Below the pieces are notes generated by a model. The model was not told the DNA's origin. It saw nothing but the letters and a program-made list of their open reading frames with translations, and ran no database searches. The translations under genes and the position numbers were made by a program. A stretch of 64,000 nucleotides of DNA, from NCBI RefSeq assembly GCF_036320965.1, contig NC_092231.1, positions 24,818,394-24,882,393 of the forward strand. The letters are read 5' to 3'. This document shows positions 13,620 through 23,613 of the stretch, piece by piece; position 1 is the first letter of the stretch, and every line of letters starts with the position of its first letter. Source of the stretch: Panulirus ornatus (taxonomy: Eukaryota; Arthropoda; Malacostraca; Decapoda; Palinuridae).

Positions 13620-13895
13620 GTTCTACGTTACTGAGGCTTCAGTCTCATCAACAGTTTTTGTCATACAACTTTTTGAACTCTTTACTTTCCGTATTCATAG
13701 TCTCATAACTTAGTTTATTCCATTCATCCACTACGGTTATGCCATAAAAGTTCCTTTCTACATTTTGTCTGATCAATTTTCTTTCCTGATTTCATATTAT
13801 AGCCTCTAGTTGTTCTGCCCCTGTATCTTCCGAAGAACTGTTCAATGCCCGCGTCATTAAGATGGTTTAAAAAACTTGAAGGTTGTGATCAGTAT
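13620..13895 (-). pseudogene. CR1-like LINE, C-terminal fragment
   Basis: On the minus strand, LITTFKFF leads into HLNDAGIEQFFGRYRGRTTR and then, after a frameshift, ITVVDEWNKLSYETMN and EFKKLYDKNC before a stop. This order (GDLI-TFK-, RGR--RG-, -VV-WN-L, -FKK-LD-) is typical of the C-terminus of CR1/Jockey-group RT proteins. The upstream end stops at a short (TA)n near 13896-13905. It is a non-functional remnant. Confidence 0.7.
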
Positions 13896-14710
13896 ATATA
13901 TATAGAATTTCTTTTATAAGTGTTTGCTTTTGCTCCCTTAGCGAGGTAAAGTGAGCCGTGTTAGTTAGGGTGGTGTAGTTTCAGATGTGTCTCGTGGAAT
14001 GGACTTAAAGCTTGTGTTGGTGGGACTGTTATGTATGGTCAAGTCATATCGATGTGAATGTCTTGTGTTACTGTAATATTTGCTGGTGTTGGCATCTCTG
14101 AAAGTACCTATGACTGAAGTGTGGGGCTGGATTGATCTTTTTATATCTACTTGATGGTTGATATATGGTTATGAAGGGGCTTCTGTGCCGTTGCATAGAA
14201 TTAGATGCTGAGGTTATGAAGGGGCTTAGATGTTAGGCGTTTACTTCCGTTGCATAGAATTAAATGCTGAGCATGTTAAGGTGGGATTTCATTGTGTGTT
14301 TGTGCACTAGTGTAGGTGTTGAATGTTTCCGAATGCTCAGCAGCCGGTGATCATTCTGAGTGCTCTGTTTTAAGTGGTTTGTGGTTTTGTTGTGTTTGCA
14401 GGTAAGGCGAAGTTTTAGTCGAACGGATATCATTTGTAAAAGAGTCTGAGGATACAGTTTATCACATTATTATCAACCAGTACCATTATTGTTATTTTTT
14501 TCGTGTATTGAAGGCTCCAGTCACCGACGAAAGTCTACATGAAGGCCGGGCTTTAATTGAAATATAGAGAGAATTGTGAAAGGGAAAAGGAAAAGACAAG
14601 GGAAAGTATTTACGAATTTTAGAGTAAGTTGAAAAGCCTGTCTTTTAAAATGTGCCAGGTTATAGTTATTGGGAAAGACATGAGAAGGTAGAGAGTTTTT
14701 AAAACTTGAG
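13896..14710. other. Unassigned sequence with a local duplication
   Basis: No gene recognised. Two copies of TTGCATAGAATTA(G/A)ATGCTGAG lie about 57 bp apart at 14192-14270, each linked to GTTATGAAGGGGCTT. Confidence 0.5.
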
Positions 14711-15262
14711 GTTTAGGTGAAGAAACAGTTATCAAAACGGCCCACCCTTGAGTTGCTTACGGCCACACAGTAATCATGTGACGCACCAATTTGCCGAGTA
14801 TTGCTCGGTCTAGCTAGTGGTGGAGGCACACAAGCAGCCGGCTCTCGGAAGCAAAAGCCAAAGTGATGCTTATAGAGGGGGGAAAGTGAACTAATATTGC
14901 GGCGTATGGCAAGGGTGTCAAGTTTGGAAGTTAGCCTAGGGCAGTTTATAAGTAAGGCTGCAGAGCTAGAACCACCCTAGATGTGAGAGCAGAACTTACA
15001 AGAACGAATCAATCCTTTGTGTAAATGGAGCGACTGTTTAGAGGAGAAGTACTTTCAACATCTTAACAGGACAGCCAGTTTCTTAGAGGCAGACTTAGCT
15101 ATTCTCGTAACGTAGGGTTTCCAAGAAAGAGTGGATGTTGCAGTAATATCAAGTATGTTATTGCGTCGAGGTGGAATTACAGAACCGTCAAAGGGGAGAC
15201 CTTTCATTACCCTCTCTAGCCCATCTCTCTGAACTACATTATGTTCCTTCAAGGCCATCTAC
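14711..15262 (-). pseudogene. Decayed Jockey-like LINE, RT C-terminal region
   Basis: The minus strand has an open stretch with TSTLSWKPYVTRIAKSASKK, matching the thumb-side segment of Jockey-like RTs (-LSW--HI--IAK-A-KKL--L). Further downstream, across frameshifts, come GLIRSC, GGSSSAALL, KLDTLAIRRNISSLSPLYKH and a proline-rich tail reading PPPLARPSNTRQ. Order and spacing are right for one element, but the frame is broken. This lineage differs from the 30-kb LINE. Confidence 0.7.
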
Positions 15263-15269
15263 CTACCAT

Positions 15270-15700
15270 TTGTGATAAGCCAGAGGGAATGTTGGGTGAG
15301 GAGGAGCCTTCTGCTTCACTATCATATCTTCATCTATATCGGTGGTTGGAAGGAGCCTTCTGATGTTATGTCCTTTCTGTCAGTGATGGTGAGTCTGGAG
15401 AAATTTAGGATACTGTTACTCTCCTCCAGATGATGATCTCGTTGTAAACAGTCCTCTGTTATCTAGCTTTTCCATGTACTGTCCTCCCCATACAACCTCG
15501 TCGTAGACCATCAGGTCTTCTGTTATCAGGCTTTCCTATGCACAGTCCTCCAGTAGATAACCTCGTCAGAGACCATGAAGTCTTCTGTTGCCTGCTTTCC
15601 CATGTGCTGTCCTCCAGCAGAGGCCCTTGTCGTTGACCATCAAGGTCCTCAGTTATCTGGCCTTTCCATGCACCTACCCTTGTTATCACAGTCCTTCCTG
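15270..15700 (+). repeat. Dispersed minisatellite DR-C, locus 1
   Basis: Roughly four tandem units of 60-64 bp carry GTCCTCCAGCAGATAACCTC and CATCAGGTCTTCTGTTATC, with GTCCTCC landmarks at 15481, 15545 and 15609. Units start about 150 bp after a leader containing GAGGAGCCTTCTGCTT, which recurs in the same position at the 45-kb locus. A 64-bp period is not a multiple of three, so frames shift between units and coding is unlikely. Confidence 0.8.
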
Positions 15701-16172
15701 TACCTTTTCCACACCCATTTTAATTACGACTACTTCCCCCACTCACATCCCCTTCAAGATCCCAGCCCTCCCTCCCACTTGTTTTGCCGTGGAGCTCCAC
15801 CATCTTGCTGCGGTGCTTAGTGTGGTGGAGCTCGAGGGAAATCAGATGTGTCTTGAGGCGAGGTCTGTTGAAGCAGGCGGCGGGCCCCAAGCTCCCGCCC
15901 CGAGGGACGCTCAGCGCACGGTTCCTTCCTTTAGTATCTTGACGCTCACACTCTCTCTCCTGTTTGATCATCCTGGGGTATATTTAGCCGCTTCAATTTT
16001 CTCTTCGTATGCCTCTCCATATTTTCTTCACACGTTCTCCATATTCCTTTATTTTGACATATATTTTAATGAAAGTTAAAATTTCTTTAATCTTTTAAGA
16101 ATTTAAGACAATTAGATTTCAGTGGTGTTGATGGAGTCTTCATTTCAACGCTATTTCGCAAGTTAACTGTCC

Positions 16173-16175
<3 letters not shown>
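15701..16175. other. Unassigned sequence with a GC-rich patch
   Basis: No gene recognised. The patch at about 15790-15920 is GC-rich but contains no motif that I can identify. Confidence 0.4.

Positions 16176-16249
<74 letters not shown>
16176..16249. repeat. (TA)n microsatellite
   Basis: About 72 bp of TA, ending at the left edge of DR-B copy 1. Confidence 0.98.
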
Positions 16250-16250
<1 letters not shown>

Positions 16251-16403
16251 CCATAAATCCACGGGGAAAATGAAACACGATAAGTTCCCAAGTGCACTTT
16301 CGTATAGTAATCACATCATCAGGGGAGACACAAGAGAGAAATATAAGTCAGTTGATATACAACGAAGAGACGTAGCTAGGACGCCATTTGGTAAACTTGC
16401 GAT
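16250..16403 (+). repeat. Dispersed repeat DR-B, copy 1
   Basis: Landmarks in order are AAAATGAAACACGATAAG, TTCCCAAGTGCACTTTCG, TAATCACATCATCAGGGGAG and CAGTTGATATACAACGAAGA. Copies at 17.3 and 21.7 kb share them. No coding capacity. The family is unnamed here. The left end abuts (TA)n in all three copies. Confidence 0.8.
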
Positions 16404-16492
16404 TGTCGTACCGTCGTGCCCAAGGGGTGTGCCGTCTTGCTCACTGGTGGTCGTACCGTCGTGCTCAAGGGTTGTACCGTTGTGCTCAAGAA
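16404..16492 (+). repeat. Short minisatellite of about 20-23 bp
   Basis: Four imperfect units read GTACCGTCGTGCTCAAGGG with variations. It lies just downstream of DR-B copy 1. Confidence 0.75.
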
Positions 16493-17241
16493 GCAGTGAT
16501 ATAGGATTTGGTTTCCTAATTGTTAAATAGATAGATAGATATAAACCTAGGACGTGATCACAGGCTCCCACAGCTTCAAGACTGAGCAACAAATAGTAGC
16601 CTGGGAAAGATGGACGCCATTATAACGCGAGGTTCTTCAAAAAGATGTTCTCTCGAGATGTTACAAGCTCGCCGCGGGGTTACGTTTTCCTTGCTACGTA
16701 ACCATAATGAAGTTACAAGATAATGATAGACTATAGTAAAAACATTAATCTTTACATTTGTCCGTAGAAATTTTAATAACCTTCAACTTTTCTACGTATA
16801 CTCTTGCGGAATGTTATAAGTCTTATTCCATGTTAACCTTTTTTACACAGAACATCATTTGGATTCATTTAATTGCATCTTCACAGTGTGTTCATTTTTG
16901 TCTTTTCCTGTTATTTTTTTTTTTGGATCGTATGGAGATTTTAGGTGGCGATTGCCTTTTGACTCAGGTCGACTTCTCGCCAGATTCTTAGTGGAAGGGG
17001 TGATGGTAAGGTGAGGTCTCACTTGGGTTTCTGCAGGTGTGAACTCACCTCACCTCATGCCAGCTGAGTTGCCTTATGACCAAGGTTGGGGGCGGGGGGT
17101 GGTTGTTTCCAGGCCTCACTTGGGAACATGGTTCCTGCCTGATAAAATGTACCTCCGTGTGCATTTTGTGATTGAGTATCCTTGAGAACATCGTGCAATA
17201 CAGACGAAAACTTGTGTTTTCATTTTCTTCGTGTTTGAATC

Positions 17242-17245
<4 letters not shown>
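16493..17245. other. Unassigned sequence
   Basis: No gene recognised. A short (GATA)n lies near 16530-16541. Confidence 0.45.

Positions 17246-17308
<63 letters not shown>
17246..17308. repeat. (TA)n microsatellite
   Basis: About 62 bp of TA at the left edge of DR-B copy 2. Confidence 0.98.
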
Positions 17309-17312
<4 letters not shown>

Positions 17313-17461
17313 AGATCACAATTGAGCGCTTGATCAAGTATATTCCTAAATACTCTCGGGGAAATGAAATTCGATATGTTCCCAAAGTGCACTTTCATGT
17401 GATAATCACATCATCGGGGGGGGGGGGGGGGGGGGGTTACAGGAAAGAAATTTGTCAGTTG

Positions 17462-17465
<4 letters not shown>
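17309..17465 (+). repeat. Dispersed repeat DR-B, copy 2
   Basis: It carries GGGGAAATGAAATTCG, GTTCCCAAAGTGCACTTTCA, TAATCACATCATCGG and GTCAGTTGAT. A G-homopolymer of about 20 bases (17416-17436) replaces the CAGGGGAGA segment. (TA)n flanks it on both sides. Confidence 0.8.

Positions 17466-17525
<60 letters not shown>
17466..17525. repeat. (TA)n microsatellite
   Basis: About 60 bp of TA at the right edge of DR-B copy 2. Confidence 0.98.
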
Positions 17526-17530
<5 letters not shown>

Positions 17531-18059
17531 ATTTTGAAGATATTCAAATAGTGACCATATACTACAGGTGTGCAGGTTTATTAGAAACGGGTTATAATTG
17601 TGAATCCCGGTGTAGAAATGTAATCATAGGAATTGTAGCGGCTACACGTGAAACATGGGACCACAGCTGAACACAAAGATCACTGATATTACCACACGCA
17701 CCTTATGAATGACCTCTGTAAACATACACGCACTCACACTCTTGGAATCGTTCGAGAAGAGGGTTCGTCGCAAGCATTGGGATTTAGTTATATGTATATA
17801 TTTATATAGATAATTTGCTTAATTTGAGTCTTTTGGTTAATATAGATGATTTCTTTTTAGTCATTACAGCTACGTTGAAAGGAGTTTGAATACTTTAAGT
17901 GAGATTCGACTATTACCGAGCTTCAGTATCGTAAGCTTTACGTTGAACGTATTTGTTAAGTGATGAATGTTTACGTTTAAGGTCTTTGTGGATAAAGGAC
18001 TTTTACTGATCTTAAGGGTCAGTGAAAGGTCACACCATCATGATCGTAAGGGTGTTGAC
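17526..18059. other. Unassigned sequence
   Basis: No gene recognised. Confidence 0.45.
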
Positions 18060-18245
18060 GGGAGAGTGTGTCACCTGTGGTGAGGCTGTATCATTGTCAG
18101 TTGACGAAACAAGAGTACTGTTTGGTTAGAAAACTACCTGCTTCCAGGGATCCACCCTATCCCTGACACTAAGTGGAGCGCAGCTTTGAAGCTGAAGGAG
18201 TACTTAGAAGAAAGGTCTTGGGGAAACATTTGGACACTTTCAGGA
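18060..18245 (+). repeat. Dispersed repeat DR-A, copy 5
   Basis: TCACCTGTGGTGAGGCTGTA is followed about 100 bases on by GCGCAGCTTTGAAGCTGAAG and AGAAAGGTCTTGGGG, the same order as at 35.5 kb. A (CA)n tract starts about 12 bases beyond its right end. Confidence 0.6.
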
Positions 18246-18255
18246 AGGGGATCTA

Positions 18256-18257
<2 letters not shown>

Positions 18258-18288
<31 letters not shown>
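18258..18288. repeat. (CA)n microsatellite
   Basis: About 30 bp of CA. Confidence 0.97.
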
Positions 18289-18289
<1 letters not shown>

Positions 18290-18620
18290 TTAGATTGAAT
18301 AGGCAGCAACAGATGAGTGGTGAATGAACCACCAATTGTAACATACTTTAACGTACGGTATTACAGAATATTTCATTTCATTGACGACAGGGAACAAGAC
18401 ACTATACTAGCTTGTAAGACACACTCATATCTGATGAGAATTCATATTAGATTTGAATAACATTTTATGTGGTAGCCTAGATATATCGTTATCATAATAC
18501 ATTTTAGATTAATAGACCATCGGAGGATGTATTGTAGCCCCTCAGACGTATGATAAAACCCTAAATCTCTCCCTCTCTCTTGCCTCTGAGCAGAAAATAA
18601 TACATACTTTCTATTTCCAG
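18289..18620. other. Unassigned sequence, pyrimidine-rich at its right end
   Basis: No gene recognised. Positions 18560-18620 are pyrimidine-rich, with two AG acceptor-like sites (after CTCTGAGC and after CTATTTCC). Confidence 0.4.
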
Positions 18621-18675
18621 GTATGTATGAGTTCGTACGGTCCTGTCAGCGCTCCGGAGTGGTTGCTGGAAGAAG
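18621..18675 (+). CDS. Candidate internal exon of an unidentified gene
   Basis: A strong acceptor (CTTTCTATTTCCAG) lies directly before position 18621, and a perfect donor (GAAG then GTAAGTAAG) directly after 18675. The 55 bp between are open in two frames: frame 1 gives VCMSSYGPVSAPEWLLEE and frame 3 gives MYEFVRSCQRSGVVAGR. Nothing around it is repetitive. I cannot name a protein, and no partner exon was found. Either ATG could be a start codon, or the segment may be internal coding or 5'UTR. A chance match to the splice consensus is possible. Confidence 0.3.
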
Positions 18676-19507
18676 GTAAGTAAGAGGTCTATCTTCTCAT
18701 GGCCACCTACTTCCCAGATGGTGCCAGGGACCTAAGATATAGGGACCTTCATATTTCCCTAAACCCTGGGAAAATTCGCCAGATGGAATGAGGGTTGGTG
18801 GTGGTGGTGGTGAATGTGGGAAGGGAGTGGCGGTGGTGGAGGTTAGCTCCGTTTTCTAGAAAGAACTCGTACATGGAGACTTAGGTAGATGGGAAATAAC
18901 GAAGGTTTGTAGATCTTTCTCGCCATTATGCTGTGATGGTGATGATGATGATGCCTCCCTTAGATGGGTAGGGTAACGTGCGTGTGGTCAGGTTGTTTCT
19001 TGTGTGGTTAACCTGTGTGATTTTGCTTGGGTGATAACCCCCGTCCGCCACCCCAAGCCTACCTACCTCCGTGGCCTCTATTACCCCGTGGTGTTGCTTG
19101 AGGTTGGATGGGTGGTTTACCTACATCGACCCGAGGTTTAGCGCAGCAAGCACTGTCATGGGGGATGTCGTATGTTCTTTTATCTTATTCTTCAAATCTC
19201 CATAATTTTATCTGCTTCGTACTTTCATTTTCATTCCTTTTCTTTGATTTACATTCTTCAGATTATAATTATTTATTATCATTATCATTATTATTATTGT
19301 TATTATTATGAACGAATGCGTGTTATACACCTGCTCGTCCATGTCTTGTGTGAGGTGCTTTTCGTGTTTCTTATGTGTCCTCAACACGTACTGACAAGGC
19401 TACATGATCTATGCACTAATAAGGAACGTCTTTTTATGAATATCTTATTATTACTCACCCAACATTAGGACATGGTAGAATGAATCAGGAAAAAGGTTGA
19501 TGGGTCC

Positions 19508-19509
<2 letters not shown>
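18676..19509. other. Unassigned sequence
   Basis: No gene recognised. Small (GGT)n-like and (GAT)n-like patches lie near 18793-18812 and 18935-18952, and an ATT-rich patch near 19265-19310. Confidence 0.45.

Positions 19510-19569
<60 letters not shown>
19510..19569. repeat. (CT)n microsatellite
   Basis: About 60 bp of CT. Confidence 0.98.
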
Positions 19570-19573
<4 letters not shown>

Positions 19574-19719
19574 CGGGAATATCGTAGTTAATATAGTAAG
19601 AATATTGTTTGTACTGCCGTTGTCGAATATTGAAGCCGCATTTTTGGAATGGCGTTTTTTGTTCGTGGGGTTATCTCAATTTTTGTTACAGAATTTGTTT
19701 TGCAGTAAATTTACATTTA

Positions 19720-19720
<1 letters not shown>

Positions 19721-19789
<69 letters not shown>

Positions 19790-19797
19790 ACACACAG
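19721..19797. repeat. (CA)n microsatellite
   Basis: About 76 bp of CA with one T interruption. Confidence 0.98.
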
Positions 19798-20145
19798 TTA
19801 TAACTGATAGTAGGAGGCAGATTACGGGACTGTACGTGTACATGGAGGTTGGGGGATTGACATAGTACCCATCATGTCACTAGAACCTCTCTTGGGGGGA
19901 GAGTTGGTAAGGACGTAAGTTAGTTACCAGTCACTGACAAAACCGCCTTTAGGTACACGGATGAAATATTTACAGGTCAGGCTAGACCCGTTTGGTCAGC
20001 CCGCTCCACGTGGTGTATACATTACCTGGAGAACGTCCAGCGGCATACACCAGAGACGTCTTTGAAGTTAAGCTAAGCTGAGCTACTGAGAGAGAGAGAG
20101 AGAGATGACGATCATGGATTTGCCCTCTTGGAAGAGAGAAGAAAA

Positions 20146-20147
<2 letters not shown>
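19798..20147. other. Unassigned sequence
   Basis: No gene recognised. A short (GA)n lies at about 20090-20105. Confidence 0.4.

Positions 20148-20222
<75 letters not shown>
20148..20222. repeat. (GA)n microsatellite
   Basis: About 74 bp of GA. Confidence 0.98.
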
Positions 20223-20226
<4 letters not shown>

Positions 20227-21052
20227 ACAGGTTTTTGTGGTTTCTGAAACTACTTTGACAGTGTCTTTATTGTTCAGTTCTTGAAGGTAGGAAGGAATCG
20301 ACGTCACGAAAACTTGAGGCAGATCATGTGAAGAAGATGGTCTGTACTTGATGAATTCTTTGATGGATGGAGTAAGTGAAGCGAGCGGTAGACGAGCGGA
20401 AAGAATTTTATATTGATAGTTGTTGGTTACTATGTCAATAGGGAAACCCTTGAAGGAAGGGGAAAAAAGTAAATTGATTTGTGTTCTCCAAATCGGGAGA
20501 AACGGATGAAAATTAGAAAAAAAGTTCCGCAATCCTCAAAGAAAAAATCAGGAATTATAACGACTAATTATTGCGTGATGGTGGAGGCAAGTAGACTGGG
20601 GCACGAATCACCTTGCGTCATGTCGTGTGCTGTACTGAACGTCATTTGATTCTTGGCGAATTTAATGACATTTTCTTCGTTTTACGGCCTTGGTCAGAGT
20701 TGTTATATTGACATAATGTCTTGTGACCCAGGTGTGTGAATGGCCAGAAAGGTAACATAACGAAATCTCTTGTCACTGTTGGATCTTGTAGAAACTAGGT
20801 CTGTTTGAACAGCCTTGCTTAGATGACTGATATGATTGATTTCATGTCTTGTGTTGCCCCTTGACCTATGGTGGGTGAGGGGAAGTGAAGGAATCGTTAG
20901 GGGTAAATGAAATAGAATTGGCCTCAGGTGATGCTTGACCGTATCACCATTATAATTTCCTGGAGGAGAAAGACGCAATTATTGTCAAGGAGCAGAGGGT
21001 CTTATGCTGGTCCTCATCATGGAAGTTTACATGGCTCATCATATATTCCAAG

Positions 21053-21054
<2 letters not shown>
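20223..21054. other. Unassigned sequence
   Basis: No gene recognised. A minus-strand open frame of about 100 codons (20225-20532) extends into the GA tract and carries no motif known to me. Confidence 0.4.

Positions 21055-21117
<63 letters not shown>
21055..21117. repeat. (CA)n microsatellite
   Basis: About 62 bp of CA, followed by a T run and short CT. Confidence 0.98.
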
Positions 21118-21119
<2 letters not shown>

Positions 21120-21416
21120 TTTTTTTCTCTCTCTCCTTTCCATAATTTTTTGCATTAGGAATCGATCACTACAGTGTACTTTTATTTTGGTGTAAAGATT
21201 TCTATAAATTTCATGAAAGGTTTAGTATAAAAATAAAATGTACGGTTTGTGGTTACTGAACTGAAAGAAAAAAAAGTTGGTAGCGCTTGTAGGGGGGAAA
21301 AATAGGATGAATATTTTTTTTGGAATTTATGTTTGGGTTAAAGTGTTAGAACTCGTGGTGTAAGGTTAAGAGGTGATACCCCCACAAGTGTGGGCATCAG
21401 TCTCCCTCTCCATATG

Positions 21417-21422
21417 CACACA

Positions 21423-21483
<61 letters not shown>
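21417..21483. repeat. (CA)n microsatellite
   Basis: About 66 bp of CA with one T interruption. The 21118-21416 interval between the two CA tracts has no recognised feature. Confidence 0.97.
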
Positions 21484-21486
<3 letters not shown>

Positions 21487-21599
21487 TAGGGTTATGGCAC
21501 ACATCATAGAGAACACATCGCAGGTGGAGTGTACATCTGGGTTGGTTGGAGATGTTGGGACAGTTTAGGACCTGAAGTAATACCTGCGTTTGTCGTCGT

Positions 21600-21807
21600 T
21601 AGGTTTGTTAGCTTTGTGTTTGCCTTGCGTCTTAGGCTACGTCTCCTCCTTGTATATCACCTGACTGTTCTACTTCTATCTCATTCTTGTATCTCCCTTG
21701 AGGATGTGATCATTACGCGAAAGTGCACTTGGGAACTTTTCCTGTTTCATTTTCATAGTGGTTATCAGCCTATAGTATATCACGCACACCACTGTGGCCT
21801 ATTATAA

Positions 21808-21808
<1 letters not shown>
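21600..21808 (-). repeat. Dispersed repeat DR-B, copy 3
   Basis: Read on the minus strand: GCCACAGTGGTGTGCGTGAT, AAAATGAAACAGGAAAAG, TTCCCAAGTGCACTTTCGC, GATCACATCCTCAAGGGAGA and CAGGTGATATACAAGGAGGA. The order is the same as in copy 1 and slightly longer at the left. The left end, in element orientation, again sits at a (TA)n (21809-21884). Confidence 0.8.

Positions 21809-21884
<76 letters not shown>
21809..21884. repeat. (TA)n microsatellite
   Basis: About 76 bp of TA. Confidence 0.98.
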
Positions 21885-21886
<2 letters not shown>

Positions 21887-22074
21887 ACGTTTGGATGATT
21901 ATCATGACAGGGAAAGCCACTTCTCTGTCGGGGGATGGAGGAAGAAGCTGAGTGTAGGGAGCAAGAATGCGGAGATTCTAAAGAACTTCAAAGACTTTTT
22001 GTGGTAGAAGAAAGGGGTTGGCGGTGAGCCCTCATAAATTAGGGCTTCCCTCTTCACTGTACACGAAGAGACGA

Positions 22075-22075
<1 letters not shown>

Positions 22076-22106
<31 letters not shown>
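22076..22106. repeat. (CA)n microsatellite at the left of the SINE
   Basis: About 30 bp of CA directly 5' of the tRNA-derived SINE. Confidence 0.97.
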
Positions 22107-22111
<5 letters not shown>

Positions 22112-22329
22112 TGGGCCTCCGTGGTGTAGTGGTTAGCGTTAATCACCACGAGTCATCACGGGGCAACCAGGGATCGGGCCCACATAGGTTCGAGTTTGGG
22201 TGCGGTAGTGGGCTCATAGCTAATTCCAGTCGTTCGTTCTCCTCTCGGGGCTAGTTGAGTAAAGACATGGTACATGTATATACAAGGTTAAGGGATAGGG
22301 GAACTCTTCCCGAAACACACAGATAGCAA

Positions 22330-22332
<3 letters not shown>
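22107..22332 (+). mobile_element. tRNA-derived SINE, near full length
   Basis: The head contains GTGGTGTAGTGGTTAGCG, an excellent RNA polymerase III A-box, and AGGTTCGAGTTTGGGT, a good B-box (about 22186-22200). About 130 bp of body follow, including AAAGACATGGTACATG and AAGGTTAAGGGATAGGGG. The unit ends AGCAATTTCACACACA and runs into (CA)n. A second, disrupted copy lies at 56.6 kb. It is noncoding and would depend on a LINE for mobilisation. The A-to-B spacing is longer than in a plain tRNA. Confidence 0.85.

Positions 22333-22381
<49 letters not shown>
22333..22381. repeat. (CA)n microsatellite at the SINE 3' end
   Basis: About 48 bp of CA that continue the CACACA tail of the SINE. Confidence 0.97.
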
Positions 22382-22384
<3 letters not shown>

Positions 22385-23562
22385 GAAACACAGGAACATC
22401 TGCATACGACAGCGCATCCACTCGGTAACACATCTGTGATTAATGTAATTACTTGCTTGTAAGCCATTACTCAGAATAGATTGAGGTCTTAGGGCATCAC
22501 TTGTGTTCATTTCATTTCATTTGTGTTACTTCTGGCAAACAGTGATTGCAACACAGTGTTAAGTGATTAACGAAATCATTGAACTTCGCATTAGGGTTCT
22601 TATTACCTGTCACTGATGTGCAATTATCGACTAATGGATGTATCACTAACCCTTCGTCTGTATTCTGTTACGTTTGATTTCTGTCTCAAACCTGAAAATC
22701 AGAAAAGATAGGAAGGTCTGATCTTCAGATGGTGACGATGCCAAACTTAGAACGAAGCAAATGTTCAACAGAGAAGCGATGCAAGATTTGTCGAGCCTTG
22801 GTAGAAACAGTAAATTTTGACCTTGGCCTAAAGCCTCATTAAGAATTGTGTGTCTGATGTTGATATCTTCTCAAATTGCGATCATCTGATTCATATAAGA
22901 AAAAGAAAGAAAGAATATTTGTGTGGTTATGACCTCAGGGCTTATGGTTTTGACAGAAATCAAGATAGCTAACGAAAACTTATTGATTCTGACGAAGTGT
23001 TAAGAACCCACTAAACCAGTAATATGTGATAAAATTTCTTCAGTGGAATGCGTTTGTCTTTTCACATAGCGAAATGCAGATTATATTTTCCATTGAACTG
23101 TTAGCAAAATTTACGTTTTCTTCGAATTTGTAAGAATTGAATGGAGTCTTTAATTGTATTCTTATTTCAAATGTAAAAATCTAAACATACCCTTTTGTAT
23201 TTACAATCGAACATAATGAACGTATATTACAAATCCTCTTTTACTGGTAAGTAATCAATAGCAGTGAAATCGAATCACATGAATAGTATTAAATTTAATG
23301 AGATACTTGTATACTGAGTCATTAGTATCATTTAACGTTTTGTGCATGGTCAGGAATCTGCATTAATGTCCATTACATGTTGATAGCCGTTAAATCTAAC
23401 AACATGCGTGACTGTTAAATGTAATTTGATTAAAGATAGGAAGCAATAATCCGTAATTTAAGAGAAGTGTTGTATTTCCAGTATTGAGTAATGGAATTAG
23501 TATGCGAACTCTTTGTTTCCCATACAAAGGAAATGATGATAATATAATAATGATATACTGTA
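22382..23562. other. Unassigned AT-rich sequence
   Basis: About 1.2 kb without a recognised gene or repeat; frames are closed. Confidence 0.5.
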
Positions 23563-23582
23563 GCAGTAGTAGTAGTAGTAGT

Positions 23583-23608
<26 letters not shown>
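23563..23608. repeat. (AGT)n trinucleotide repeat
   Basis: About 14 AGT units with one phase break. Confidence 0.93.
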
Positions 23609-23613
<5 letters not shown>

